In this document: piece by piece, positions 1 through 7,114 of the stretch
How positions within the stretch are numbered: position 1 is the stretch's first letter
How the letters are laid out: each line of letters opens with the position of its first letter
DNA from: Aphanocapsa lilacina HA4352-LM1
Lineage (GTDB): Bacteria; Cyanobacteriota; Cyanobacteriia; Gloeobacterales; Gloeobacteraceae
Assembly: GCA_019359725.1 (NCBI GenBank)
Contig: JAHHGR010000003.1
Location: 81,120 to 145,119 of the forward strand
Direction of reading: 5' to 3'
Length of the DNA: 64,000 nt
Position numbers and translations under genes: made by a program
The notes under the pieces: generated by a model
The model's database searches: none
What the model was told of the DNA's origin: nothing
What the model saw: the letters and a program-made list of their open reading frames with translations, nothing else

Positions 1-1
1 A

Positions 2-667
2 AATGGCGACCCTACCTTTTGGAAGATCCTCCAAAACCTGCACCACGCAGTCAATTATCTCAATATAAGTATTCGCGTGAACGTGGACTCAGACAATGTT
101 AGCGGTGCTGAACAACTGCTGCAGATACTACAGGCTGAAGGCCTGGAAAACAAGCTGAGTGTCCACCTCGCACAAGTTGTAGCAGTTAACGATGGTGCAG
201 CAACTCCCTCGTCAACTTACCGCTCACGCTGTCTTAACAGTATTGAATTTGCGAAAGTGCAGCTTGAATTCGTTAAACTCGCGTCGCGTTATGGCTTTGG
301 CGATCCTTTGCTACCAAAACCGATCGGCACTGGTTGTACTGCCGTGCGAGCTCATGAATTGGTAGTAGGCAGCAAAGGCGAACTCTACAAATGCTGGAAT
401 TCGATTGGCAATCCGTTGGAAGTTGTCGGACATATTAGCAACTATCAAGACTGCAATGGTAGACTCCAGAAGTGGCTGAAATATGATCCATTTTCTGACG
501 AGGAGTGCAGGAATTGTGTCGCATTGCCTGTTTGCATGGGAGGCTGCGCCCGCCACGCCATGGATCCGGTGCAACACGACAATCGCTGCGACACCTTCCG
601 CCACAACTACCGCGAGCGGATCCTGGCCTATATCGAAGCGCAGGAGAAAAAAGCGGTGTCGCTTTGA
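2..667 (+). CDS. Radical SAM/SPASM domain protein, C-terminal part (5' end outside window)
   Basis: The frame is open from base 2, so the gene starts upstream and only its last 221 residues are visible. These carry a SPASM auxiliary-cluster domain: a Cys in GTGCTAVRAH, a Cys in YKCWNSIG, then C-x2-C-x5-C-x3-C (CRNCVALPVCMGGC) and a final RCDTF Cys. SPASM proteins use extra iron-sulfur clusters to modify peptides or proteins, as anaerobic sulfatase-maturing enzymes and RiPP maturases do. The radical-SAM CxxxCxxC core would lie before the window. The segment RVNVDSDN is typical of the barrel's last strands. The substrate is unknown; no precursor peptide is visible downstream. Confidence 0.85.
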   Translation, partial: NGDPTFWKILQNLHHAVNYLNISIRVNVDSDNVSGAEQLLQILQAEGLENKLSVHLAQVVAVNDGAATPSSTYRSRCLNSIEFAKVQLEFVKLASRYGFGDPLLPKPIGTGCTAVRAHELVVGSKGELYKCWNSIGNPLEVVGHISNYQDCNGRLQKWLKYDPFSDEECRNCVALPVCMGGCARHAMDPVQHDNRCDTFRHNYRERILAYIEAQEKKAVSL

Positions 668-723
668 GAATAACTCTGCATTCTCACGCTACGATGCAAC
701 CATGTCTTGTGGGGCGTCAAATA

Positions 724-1221
724 ATGGTATATCCGCAGCGCATAGAACCGAAACCGGACCAGGAGTCTGCCTGGGACTATCCCCGGCCGCCCCGCCTGGA
801 GCCTGTTGCCAAGCGGTTGCGTGTTATCCTTTGCGGCGAGACGATCGCCGATACTACCCATGGCTACCGGGTCTTGGAGACCAGCCATCCGCCGGTCTAC
901 TACCTGCTTCCCGAAAATATTCCCATGGAATTTCTCATCCGCACTCCTCGCTCGTCATTTTGTGAATTTAAAGGGGTGGCCACCTACTGGACGGTCAAGG
1001 CGGGCTTCAAAACCGCCGAGGATGCGGCCTGGAGCTATGAGAATCCGACGCCCGAATTTATGCCTATGAAGGGCTATCTGGCGTTTTATGCCAACCGCAT
1101 GGACGGGTGCTATGTGGGCGAGGAGAAGGTGACACCCCAGCCGGGCGGCTTCTACGGCGGCTGGATCACCAGCGACATCGTCGGTCCCTTTAAGGGCGGC
1201 GTCGGTACCTGGGGCTGGTAG
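724..1221 (+). CDS. DUF427 domain protein
   Basis: A 165-residue protein. Residues about 30-140 match the DUF427 fold, a small beta-rich domain of unknown function. Recognisable parts are the strands around RVILCGETIADT and YRVLETSHPPVYY, the CEFKGVATYW segment and the AFYANRMDGCYVGEE end. The ATG at 724 was chosen because a G-rich GTGGGG stretch lies 8-13 bases upstream and because upstream codons belong to the previous gene's shadow. It follows the SPASM gene by 56 bases and precedes the FG-GAP gene by 4 bases, so the three are probably co-transcribed. No catalytic role is established for the family. Confidence 0.8.
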   Translation: MVYPQRIEPKPDQESAWDYPRPPRLEPVAKRLRVILCGETIADTTHGYRVLETSHPPVYYLLPENIPMEFLIRTPRSSFCEFKGVATYWTVKAGFKTAEDAAWSYENPTPEFMPMKGYLAFYANRMDGCYVGEEKVTPQPGGFYGGWITSDIVGPFKGGVGTWGW

Positions 1222-1225
1222 AGCG

Positions 1226-2584
1226 ATGTTTATCGATCACAGCGACCGGATCGCCGACAATCCCGCCCGGTTCCATTACGGGGTGGCGGTGTGCGATGTG
1301 GACGGCGATGGGGCTTTTGAAGCGTTCGTGGCCGGTTTCGGCTCGGCCAACCGGGTGCTCAAGTGGGACGGCTCCCAGCTTGTCGATGTCGCGGATGCGG
1401 TCTTGGCCGACCCGGAGCGGCGGGCCATCGGCGTGGCGGCGGGGGATATCGACGGGGACGGGCGCGAAGAAATTTATGTGCTTAACACTGATACTTTTAC
1501 CGGCCGCAAGCGCTTTGGTGATCGCTTGTTCGCCTGCCAGAACGGTTTGTGGCGGGATCTATTTGGCGAAGCGGCGAACGCGGAGGCGCTCAATTTGACG
1601 GCGGGTCGCTCGGTAGCCGCCCTCGACCGCAAGGGCGACGGCGGCTACGGTTTTTTGGTGGCTAACTACGGTGGTCCGATGCGACTGTACGAACTGGATC
1701 AAAATGGACGGCTGGTCGATGCGGCTGGGGAAGCGGGAGTGGCTCTTGTCACCGGCGGCAGAGGGCTCGTTGCTGGGCCGCTGGTGGGCGAGGGACCGGA
1801 TGTCTTTGCCGCCAACGAGCGGGGGCCGAACTTTTTGTTTCGCCACATCGGCGGCGGCCAGTTCATTGAAGAAGCACAGGCATGGGGGGTAGCCGACCCG
1901 CGCGAGAACGGCCGGGGCGTGGCGCTCTTCGATGCGGGCGCTGACTTTGGACTGGTTTGGGGCAACTGGGACGGTCCTCACCGGATGATGGTGCGCGAAG
2001 CAAACGGACCTTACCAGGACGTCACCCCCAGGGCGATGGCCTGTCCGTCGCTGGTGCGCACGGTGATTGCGGCGGACTTCGACAACGACGGGTACGAAGA
2101 ACTTTTCTTCAACAATATCGGCCAGGAAAATCGCCTCTTCGGCTGGCGCGAGGGACAGTGGATTTCCCTGGACCCGGCAGCGGCCGCCGAACCGTCGGGG
2201 CTCGGCACCGGTGCGGCGGTGGCCGACTTCGACGGCGACGGATTGTTGGAATTGCTGGTGAGCCACGGCGAATCGGGAGCCCAACCGCTGACACTGTTCA
2301 AAAGCCCGGCCAACGCCAACCTCTGGCTTCGGGTACTGCCGCTCACCCGCCAGGGTGCCCCGGCCCGGGGGGCGGTGGTGACGCTCGCAGCCGGTGGGCG
2401 CCGCTGCCGCCGCCTCATCGACGGCGGCAGCGGCTACCTCTGCCAGATGGAACCGGTCGCCCACTTCGGTCTGGGAACTGTCGGGCGCGTCGAATACGTC
2501 GAGGTGCGCTGGCCCGACGGCACCACCGCCGTCGTCACCTGCCCCGAACCGTGCCAGGTGCTGCGCGTGGCCTATCCGCAATGA
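1226..2584 (+). CDS. FG-GAP/VCBS repeat protein with C-terminal ASPIC/UnbV domain
   Basis: A 452-residue protein with at least four calcium-loop-like repeats (CDVDGDG, GDIDGDG, ADFDNDG, ADFDGDG), the signature of FG-GAP/VCBS beta-propeller blades. Residues about 375-450 resemble the ASPIC/UnbV domain (RGAVVTLAAGG, YVEVRWPDGT). Such proteins are usually exported and bind calcium or carbohydrate. Here no signal peptide is visible at the N-terminus (MFIDHSDRIADN), so either it is cytoplasmic or secretion is non-classical. It begins 4 bases after the DUF427 gene, and its stop codon overlaps the start of the ABC ATPase gene (ATGA). Function is not known. Confidence 0.85.
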   Translation: MFIDHSDRIADNPARFHYGVAVCDVDGDGAFEAFVAGFGSANRVLKWDGSQLVDVADAVLADPERRAIGVAAGDIDGDGREEIYVLNTDTFTGRKRFGDRLFACQNGLWRDLFGEAANAEALNLTAGRSVAALDRKGDGGYGFLVANYGGPMRLYELDQNGRLVDAAGEAGVALVTGGRGLVAGPLVGEGPDVFAANERGPNFLFRHIGGGQFIEEAQAWGVADPRENGRGVALFDAGADFGLVWGNWDGPHRMMVREANGPYQDVTPRAMACPSLVRTVIAADFDNDGYEELFFNNIGQENRLFGWREGQWISLDPAAAAEPSGLGTGAAVADFDGDGLLELLVSHGESGAQPLTLFKSPANANLWLRVLPLTRQGAPARGAVVTLAAGGRRCRRLIDGGSGYLCQMEPVAHFGLGTVGRVEYVEVRWPDGTTAVVTCPEPCQVLRVAYPQ

Positions 2585-3318
2585 TCGACATCCAGGCGGT
2601 CTCCAAGCGCTACGGTCAGGCAGTCGCCCTTGCCCCGACCAGCATCGCCTGCGAGGCCGGCAGCACCACCGCCCTGATTGGCCCGAGCGGCTGCGGCAAA
2701 TCGACGCTGCTGCGCGTCGTCGCCGGGTTGGTGATTCCCGACAGCGGCACCGTGAGCCTGGCGGGCGAGACCCTCACCGCCCAGAACAGCGAAAGGTTGC
2801 GCCAAAATCTGGGCTACGTCATCCAGGACGGGGGACTGTTTCCGCACTTGAACGCCCGCGACAATGTGACGCTGCTTGCGCGCTATCTCAAACAATCCCC
2901 CGTGGCCATCGAGCGGCGGGTGACCGAGTTGGCCGAACTGGTGCAGATTCCGGCTACGGCACTCGCACGCTTCCCGCGCGAACTTTCCGGCGGCCAGCGC
3001 CAGCGCGTCGGGTTGATGCGCGCCCTGATGAACGACCCGCCCATCGTGCTGCTCGACGAACCCCTGGGGGCTCTCGACCCGATTACCCGCAGCGAACTGC
3101 AGACCCAACTCAAAGCGATCTTCGCCGGGCTCGGCAAAACCGTGATTCTGGTCACCCACGATATGGGCGAGGCCGCCTATCTTGCGGGCAGCATCGCCCT
3201 GATGCGCGAAGGCCGGATTGTCCAGCGGGGCAGTTTGCAGGCACTACTCGATGAGCCGGCCGAACCTTACGTGCGCGAATTCATCCGCGCCCAGCGCTCA
3301 CCTTTGCCTTCGCTGTAG
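2581..3318 (+). CDS. ABC transporter ATP-binding protein (osmoprotectant/glycine-betaine type)
   Basis: A 245-residue ATPase with Walker A GPSGCGKST (34-42), Q-loop Gln82, signature LSGGQR (135-140), Walker B IVLLDE (155-160) and switch His193 (VTHD). Overall similarity is to the OpuCA/ProV/OsmV group that powers quaternary-amine uptake, though it lacks C-terminal CBS domains. The start ATG overlaps the previous stop by 4 bases, indicating translational coupling. No permease or binding protein follows. The stop coincides with the edge of a reversed permease remnant, so the original 3' neighbour may have been replaced. The last residues (SPLPSL) may stem from that junction. Confidence 0.9.
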   Translation: MIDIQAVSKRYGQAVALAPTSIACEAGSTTALIGPSGCGKSTLLRVVAGLVIPDSGTVSLAGETLTAQNSERLRQNLGYVIQDGGLFPHLNARDNVTLLARYLKQSPVAIERRVTELAELVQIPATALARFPRELSGGQRQRVGLMRALMNDPPIVLLDEPLGALDPITRSELQTQLKAIFAGLGKTVILVTHDMGEAAYLAGSIALMREGRIVQRGSLQALLDEPAEPYVREFIRAQRSPLPSL

Positions 3319-3497
3319 AAGCCGCTCAGGCCCAAGGCCAGCTTCGAAAAGGCGAGGGCGGCGAGAACCACGAGCATGAGGGGGTCGCCTTTGGCAGTGA
3401 GCAGCGCCTGCCAAGAACCCAATAGTTGCGGGTGGGTGGCGACCTCTACCAGACAATGGCCGATGAGCACCGCGTTGAGCAGAATATAGGGGATGCC
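3318..3497 (-). pseudogene. Internal fragment of an APC-family amino-acid permease
   Basis: Read on the minus strand, these 60 codons (GIPYILLNAVLIG ... FSKLALGLSGF) resemble the middle of APC-superfamily amino-acid transporters, where a PKLALGLSGFETG motif is typical. Similarity starts after a basic, low-complexity stretch and stops at base 3318, the last base of the convergent ABC gene's stop codon. The surrounding frame is 102 codons (3267-3575) against the 600 or so of a full permease. There is no plausible start, so this is a relic. The assignment is from memory of the motif and is not certain. Confidence 0.5.
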
Positions 3498-3530
3498 GAC
3501 AGCCACCGATCGATCGGACCGCTGCCCCCC

Positions 3531-3563
3531 CCCAGACCGCGCCCTTCGGCGGTGGGGTCTGGG
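3531..3563. other. GC-rich inverted repeat
   Basis: An 8-base perfect stem (CCCAGACC at 3531-3538, GGTCTGGG at 3556-3563) closes around a GC-rich 17-base loop, next to a run of nine or ten C. It lies between the permease remnant and the antiporter stop. There is no T-run on either strand, so an intrinsic terminator is not well supported. Confidence 0.3.
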
Positions 3564-3608
3564 CAAAAGGTCCATGGGCGTCTCCGCAGCAAGTCCAGGT
3601 GGCAGAAT

Positions 3609-5174
3609 CTATATTTTCCTTGTTTTCTCGTCCGTCGTTTGTTCGAACAACCGCGGCAGCAGCGGGGTGAGGCGCCGGGACACCAGGCCAGTGCGCAAGT
3701 ACTCCGCGTACAGGTTCTGCTCCAACGCGAAAAGTTCCGTGCGCAGCTTCTGCGCCGCGAGGGTCTGCAGATGCGGATGCTCCACTTGCAGCCGTGCTAT
3801 CTGCTTTTCCAACTCGGCGATACCCGATTGAATCGGACCGGTGTGGCTTTCGGGCAACTGCCCCTCAAGGCCATGGCGGTCGGCCTGCGCCCCCAGGTGG
3901 ACGTTTACGCGCCGCAGCACGTCGCGCCGGGCAATAGCCTCTAGATACTGCTCCACACCGGGGTCGCAGTGGAGCAACCCCGAGGCGGCAAGCAGCGGGC
4001 GGGCCGTCAACCCCTGGACCAGGAGCGTAAAAAGTACCACGCCGAAGACAACGGCGACGATGCTGCTTCGATCGGCGACGGTGGCCGGTACGCTCAAAGC
4101 GAGAGCCACGGCGATCGATCCCCGCAATCCGCCCCACCACAGAACGGTCTGCTCGGCTAGCGGGATCGGCTGCTGGGTGAAACGGCCGAGCAGACCGCTC
4201 AGTCCGTAGACAGCGACAGCGCGGGTAATGACCAGCGCGGCCGCCGCAACGGCGATAGGTAAAGCGTTTTGCCAAAGATCGCCCACGCGCAATTGGTTGC
4301 CGATCAGCAAAAAGAGAATCGAGTTGACCAGAAAGGCCCAGAAGTCCCAGAACTCGGCCACCCGCTGCCGGGTGACCGGCTGCATGGCGATACGGGCACC
4401 GAAGTTGCCCAGCACGATGCTGGCTGAGACCACCGCCATCACCCCGGAACCACCCAGATCCTCGGCGGCAAGGTAGGCGCCGTAGGCCACGATCAATGTC
4501 AAGGACTGTTCCACCAGCGGCAGATGAAACCGCTGCACCAGAAACGAGACGCCGAAGCCCGCCAGGCAGCCGGTGCCGATGCCGACGCCGATAGCCACAG
4601 CAAAGCGTCCGAGCGTGTTTTGCAGGGTCGGGGACACATCACCGGCCACCAGGCCCAGAAGCACGCCAAAGACGACCACCGCCACGCCGTCGTTGAAAAG
4701 GCTCTCCCCCTCCAGCAGTGTGGTCAGACGCCGTCCGGCCCCCAGTTCCCGAAACAACGCAATCACCGACACCGGGTCGGTGGCCGCGAGGCTCGCAGCG
4801 ACGAGAGCAGCAAACAGCAACGGTACGCCGGCGAACTGGAAGAGCGCCCAGGCTGTGCCGGCAACCGCGATCAGCACGCCGAGAACCGCGAACAGGCCTA
4901 CCGACAGCCAATCCCGCCGCAAAGACGGCCAGTCCAGATGCCAACCCGCCTGAAACAGCAGCGGCGGCAGCAGTACGAGCAGAATCAGCTCCGGGGAGAG
5001 CGTCACCAGGCGGATTTCCGCCACTGCCAACCCCAGGCCGACTGCGACCAGCAGCAGCGTGTAGGGCACCCGGCGCAAGGGCTGGACCAGTTGCCCCAGC
5101 GTAGCGACCGCCAGGGCAATCAGCAGCACCAGCAGGAACCGGTGGAGATTATCTACGAACGCTTCTGCCAGCAT
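3609..5174 (-). CDS. Na+/H+ antiporter, NhaP/CPA1 type
   Basis: A 521-residue membrane protein with about 12 hydrophobic segments over residues 1-400. It carries the CPA1 hallmarks ATDPVSV with its ion-binding Asp and the following EGESLFNDGVAVV block, plus WGGLRGSIAVALALS near TM10. A hydrophilic C-terminal tail of about 110 residues (a heptad-rich helix around IAELEKQIARLQ) is probably a cytoplasmic regulatory domain. It would exchange sodium (or potassium) for protons across the plasma membrane. A membrane-anchored TrkA_C-like protein is encoded about 100 bases upstream on the same strand and could act with it. Confidence 0.92.
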   Translation of the reverse strand: MLAEAFVDNLHRFLLVLLIALAVATLGQLVQPLRRVPYTLLLVAVGLGLAVAEIRLVTLSPELILLVLLPPLLFQAGWHLDWPSLRRDWLSVGLFAVLGVLIAVAGTAWALFQFAGVPLLFAALVAASLAATDPVSVIALFRELGAGRRLTTLLEGESLFNDGVAVVVFGVLLGLVAGDVSPTLQNTLGRFAVAIGVGIGTGCLAGFGVSFLVQRFHLPLVEQSLTLIVAYGAYLAAEDLGGSGVMAVVSASIVLGNFGARIAMQPVTRQRVAEFWDFWAFLVNSILFLLIGNQLRVGDLWQNALPIAVAAAALVITRAVAVYGLSGLLGRFTQQPIPLAEQTVLWWGGLRGSIAVALALSVPATVADRSSIVAVVFGVVLFTLLVQGLTARPLLAASGLLHCDPGVEQYLEAIARRDVLRRVNVHLGAQADRHGLEGQLPESHTGPIQSGIAELEKQIARLQVEHPHLQTLAAQKLRTELFALEQNLYAEYLRTGLVSRRLTPLLPRLFEQTTDEKTRKI

Positions 5175-5272
5175 CTCACCACTGTCTCCCGGTTTGTGCC
5201 TTCAAGCTATCGGCCTGCGGTTGCTCCCCACCTGCTGGTGGCAGGGTCTGGACGCCTGCGTCATTTTTCGAG

Positions 5273-5725
5273 TCAAGCGAATGTCTTCTGGAGAATCGCC
5301 TTGAGCAACGGTGCGTAGCGCGGCATCAGAGCAAAAGCCAGCACCTCGTCGTCACTCTCGATGACCGGGCAGTCCTGGATGAGCAACACTTCGCCCCTGC
5401 GGGCAACGGCGACGATCTCGCAACTGGGTGGCAGCACCAGTCGCCGGAGTTCGAACTTGCCCACGGTCTTGACGGGCACGCGCAGCAGGGCGGGTATCCG
5501 GTGTGAGACGCTCGACAAGACGGCCTTACCGACCGTGGCGGTGGGGCCGTCTGCAGGAGCGCCTTGCAAGGTGACGTGTACCCGAGATCTGTAGTGCCTG
5601 CCAAGCCATTCGGTGTCAGCATCGGCACTACGCTGCAGCCACCAGCAGGCGAGGCGCAACCACCGGCAGGCAAGATAGAAAAGCGCAACAGTCAACAGTG
5701 CGGTCATCCCGTTGCGTACCACCAT
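5273..5725 (-). CDS. Membrane-anchored TrkA_C (RCK_C)-like protein
   Basis: A 150-residue protein with one N-terminal hydrophobic segment (about residues 8-30, ALLTVALFYLACRWL) followed by a soluble part. Its end resembles a TrkA_C domain: VGKFELRRLVLPPSCEIVAV, a GEVLLIQDCPVIESDDEVLAFA ligand-pocket region and a final amphipathic helix. TrkA_C domains sense nucleotides or ions and gate cation transporters. It lies directly upstream of the antiporter gene on the same strand, so a regulatory role on that antiporter is a reasonable inference. No Rossmann TrkA_N domain is present. Confidence 0.65.
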   Translation of the reverse strand: MVVRNGMTALLTVALFYLACRWLRLACWWLQRSADADTEWLGRHYRSRVHVTLQGAPADGPTATVGKAVLSSVSHRIPALLRVPVKTVGKFELRRLVLPPSCEIVAVARRGEVLLIQDCPVIESDDEVLAFALMPRYAPLLKAILQKTFA

Positions 5726-5774
5726 TTATCGAAGCGGCAAATTTTATTGAAGCGCCCCCTGCATCAAGAAACCC

Positions 5775-5975
5775 TCAAGATGCGTGCGTATTGACCGCCA
5801 CAGCCCCCGATTCCTCCCAGTCGATAAAAATTTTGGCGTAAGCGACCGCCTCTTCCTCACTGCGGAAGCAAAATGGCGTGACGCGCCGGTTGCCTTGGGG
5901 ATCGATGCAATCGCCGGCCATACCGTTCCACTCGCGACGAACTACAATTTGCCATCCCCGATACATCGTAACCAT
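5775..5975 (-). CDS. Small conserved hypothetical protein
   Basis: A 66-residue acidic protein (YRGWQIVVRREWNG, then PFCFRSEEEAVAYAKIFIDWEES). The short beta-hairpin then helix pattern with conserved Trp/Gly positions recalls small cyanobacterial proteins of unknown function. No motif points to a role. The start could also be the second Met (5966). It sits alone between the TrkA_C-like gene and the kdp genes, on the same strand as both. Confidence 0.55.
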   Translation of the reverse strand: MVTMYRGWQIVVRREWNGMAGDCIDPQGNRRVTPFCFRSEEEAVAYAKIFIDWEESGAVAVNTHAS

Positions 5976-6106
5976 CGGTTTGAACTCTCTACGAAAGCTT
6001 GCATTACTATTGGAATCTGCGCCAGCTCAAGAAAGTATCAAATCTGCTTTGTCCTCTGCAAGGGCTAGATGGGGCAAAACGATTTGCGCCAGTCGCCAGT
6101 CGCCCC

Positions 6107-6277
6107 CTATCGGCCGGACCCTGGATGTTTGTTTTCCATAGACCGACGCGCTTGGTGCTGTTGATATTTTGCAAACTGTCCAATCAGCGCTGGAAAACCC
6201 CAAATGTATAAATAGAGGGCAATGCCGATGGACAGCGGCCAGCTCCAGACGTCTGCAGGCGCATAGGTGCCGAGCAT
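6107..6277 (-). CDS. Possible short membrane protein downstream of kdpE
   Basis: An ATG-initiated frame of 56 codons with one strong hydrophobic stretch (SWPLSIGIALYLYIWGF) and a basic C-terminal tail. It could be a one-helix membrane peptide. No ribosome-binding site is evident, and longer versions would need TTG starts at 6337 or 6413. The codons look like ordinary coding sequence, but I recognise no family. It lies after kdpE on the same strand, where some genomes carry small Kdp-associated peptides; that link is speculative. The surrounding bases 5976-6409 hold nothing else I can support. Confidence 0.3.
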   Translation of the reverse strand: MLGTYAPADVWSWPLSIGIALYLYIWGFPALIGQFAKYQQHQARRSMENKHPGSGR

Positions 6278-6409
6278 GTGAGGCGCCAAATTGGTGGTGT
6301 TCGGGCAGCAGCCCGACGGATTTCGCCAACCATACAAGCGAATTTACGGTAAAGAAAACCTCAAAATCGGCGGGCCGTACAAAAGCGGGCCGCAGCCTGC
6401 CGACGCCGC

Positions 6410-7114
6410 TCAATCGGACTTCAAACGGTAGCCGACACCGGATTCGGTAAGCAGATACTCAGGTCTGGCGGGATCGACCTCCAGCTTGTGGCGCAGCTGG
6501 CCCATATAGACCCGCAAATAATGATTTTCATTGGTATAGGATAGTCCCCAAACGGCTTTGAGAAGCTGACGATGGGTTAGTACTTTTCCGGCATTGCGCG
6601 CCAGGGTCGTCAGCAACTTGTACTCGTTGGGTGTCAAGTGCACTTCTTGGCCGTCGACACACACCCGACGGCTCACAAAATCGATGTGCAGCCGACCAGC
6701 CTCAAAGCTCGGCTCGGCAGGTTCCACTGCCGCGCGTTCAGCGTGGCGCAGGGCGACGCGCACGCGCGCAAGCAGTTCTTTGACACCGAAGGGTTTGGTC
6801 AGATAGTCGTCGGCACCGGCGTCGAGGGCATCGACTTTGTCCTGCTCCTGCCCACGCGCCGAGACCACGATAATCGGCACCACCGACCATTCGCGCAGCC
6901 GGCGGGTCACCTCGATGCCGTCGAGATCCGGCAGCCCCAGATCCAACAAGATAAGCTGCGGGTGACGCTCGGCAACTAGAGCAAGGCCATGGCGGGCGGT
7001 GAGCGCTTCGAGGGTCTGGTAGCCGTTGTCGAGGAGGGTGGTTCGCAAGAACATCCGAATGTGCGGTTCGTCCTCGACGATTAAAACGGTCGAGTGGGCC
7101 TCGGTCTGTTTCAA
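6410..7114 (-). CDS. kdpE: Response regulator KdpE
   Basis: A 234-residue OmpR-family regulator. The receiver domain (1-120) has phospho-acceptor Asp58 (LLDLGLP) and Lys107 (YLTKPF). A winged-helix DNA-binding domain (about 135-234) follows, with VHLTPNEYKLL, LKAVWG and ESGVGYRLK. The start is a TTG whose bases overlap the kdpD stop (TTGA), showing translational coupling to the kinase. KdpE activates the high-affinity potassium pump kdpFABC under K+ limitation or osmotic stress. No kdpFABC genes or obvious target promoter lie in this window. Confidence 0.93.
   Translation of the reverse strand: MKQTEAHSTVLIVEDEPHIRMFLRTTLLDNGYQTLEALTARHGLALVAERHPQLILLDLGLPDLDGIEVTRRLREWSVVPIIVVSARGQEQDKVDALDAGADDYLTKPFGVKELLARVRVALRHAERAAVEPAEPSFEAGRLHIDFVSRRVCVDGQEVHLTPNEYKLLTTLARNAGKVLTHRQLLKAVWGLSYTNENHYLRVYMGQLRHKLEVDPARPEYLLTESGVGYRLKSD

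Noticed and set aside
1559..2581. 340-codon minus-strand frame inside the FG-GAP gene
   Set aside because: The plus-strand calcium-loop repeats explain the sequence; the antisense translation is featureless.
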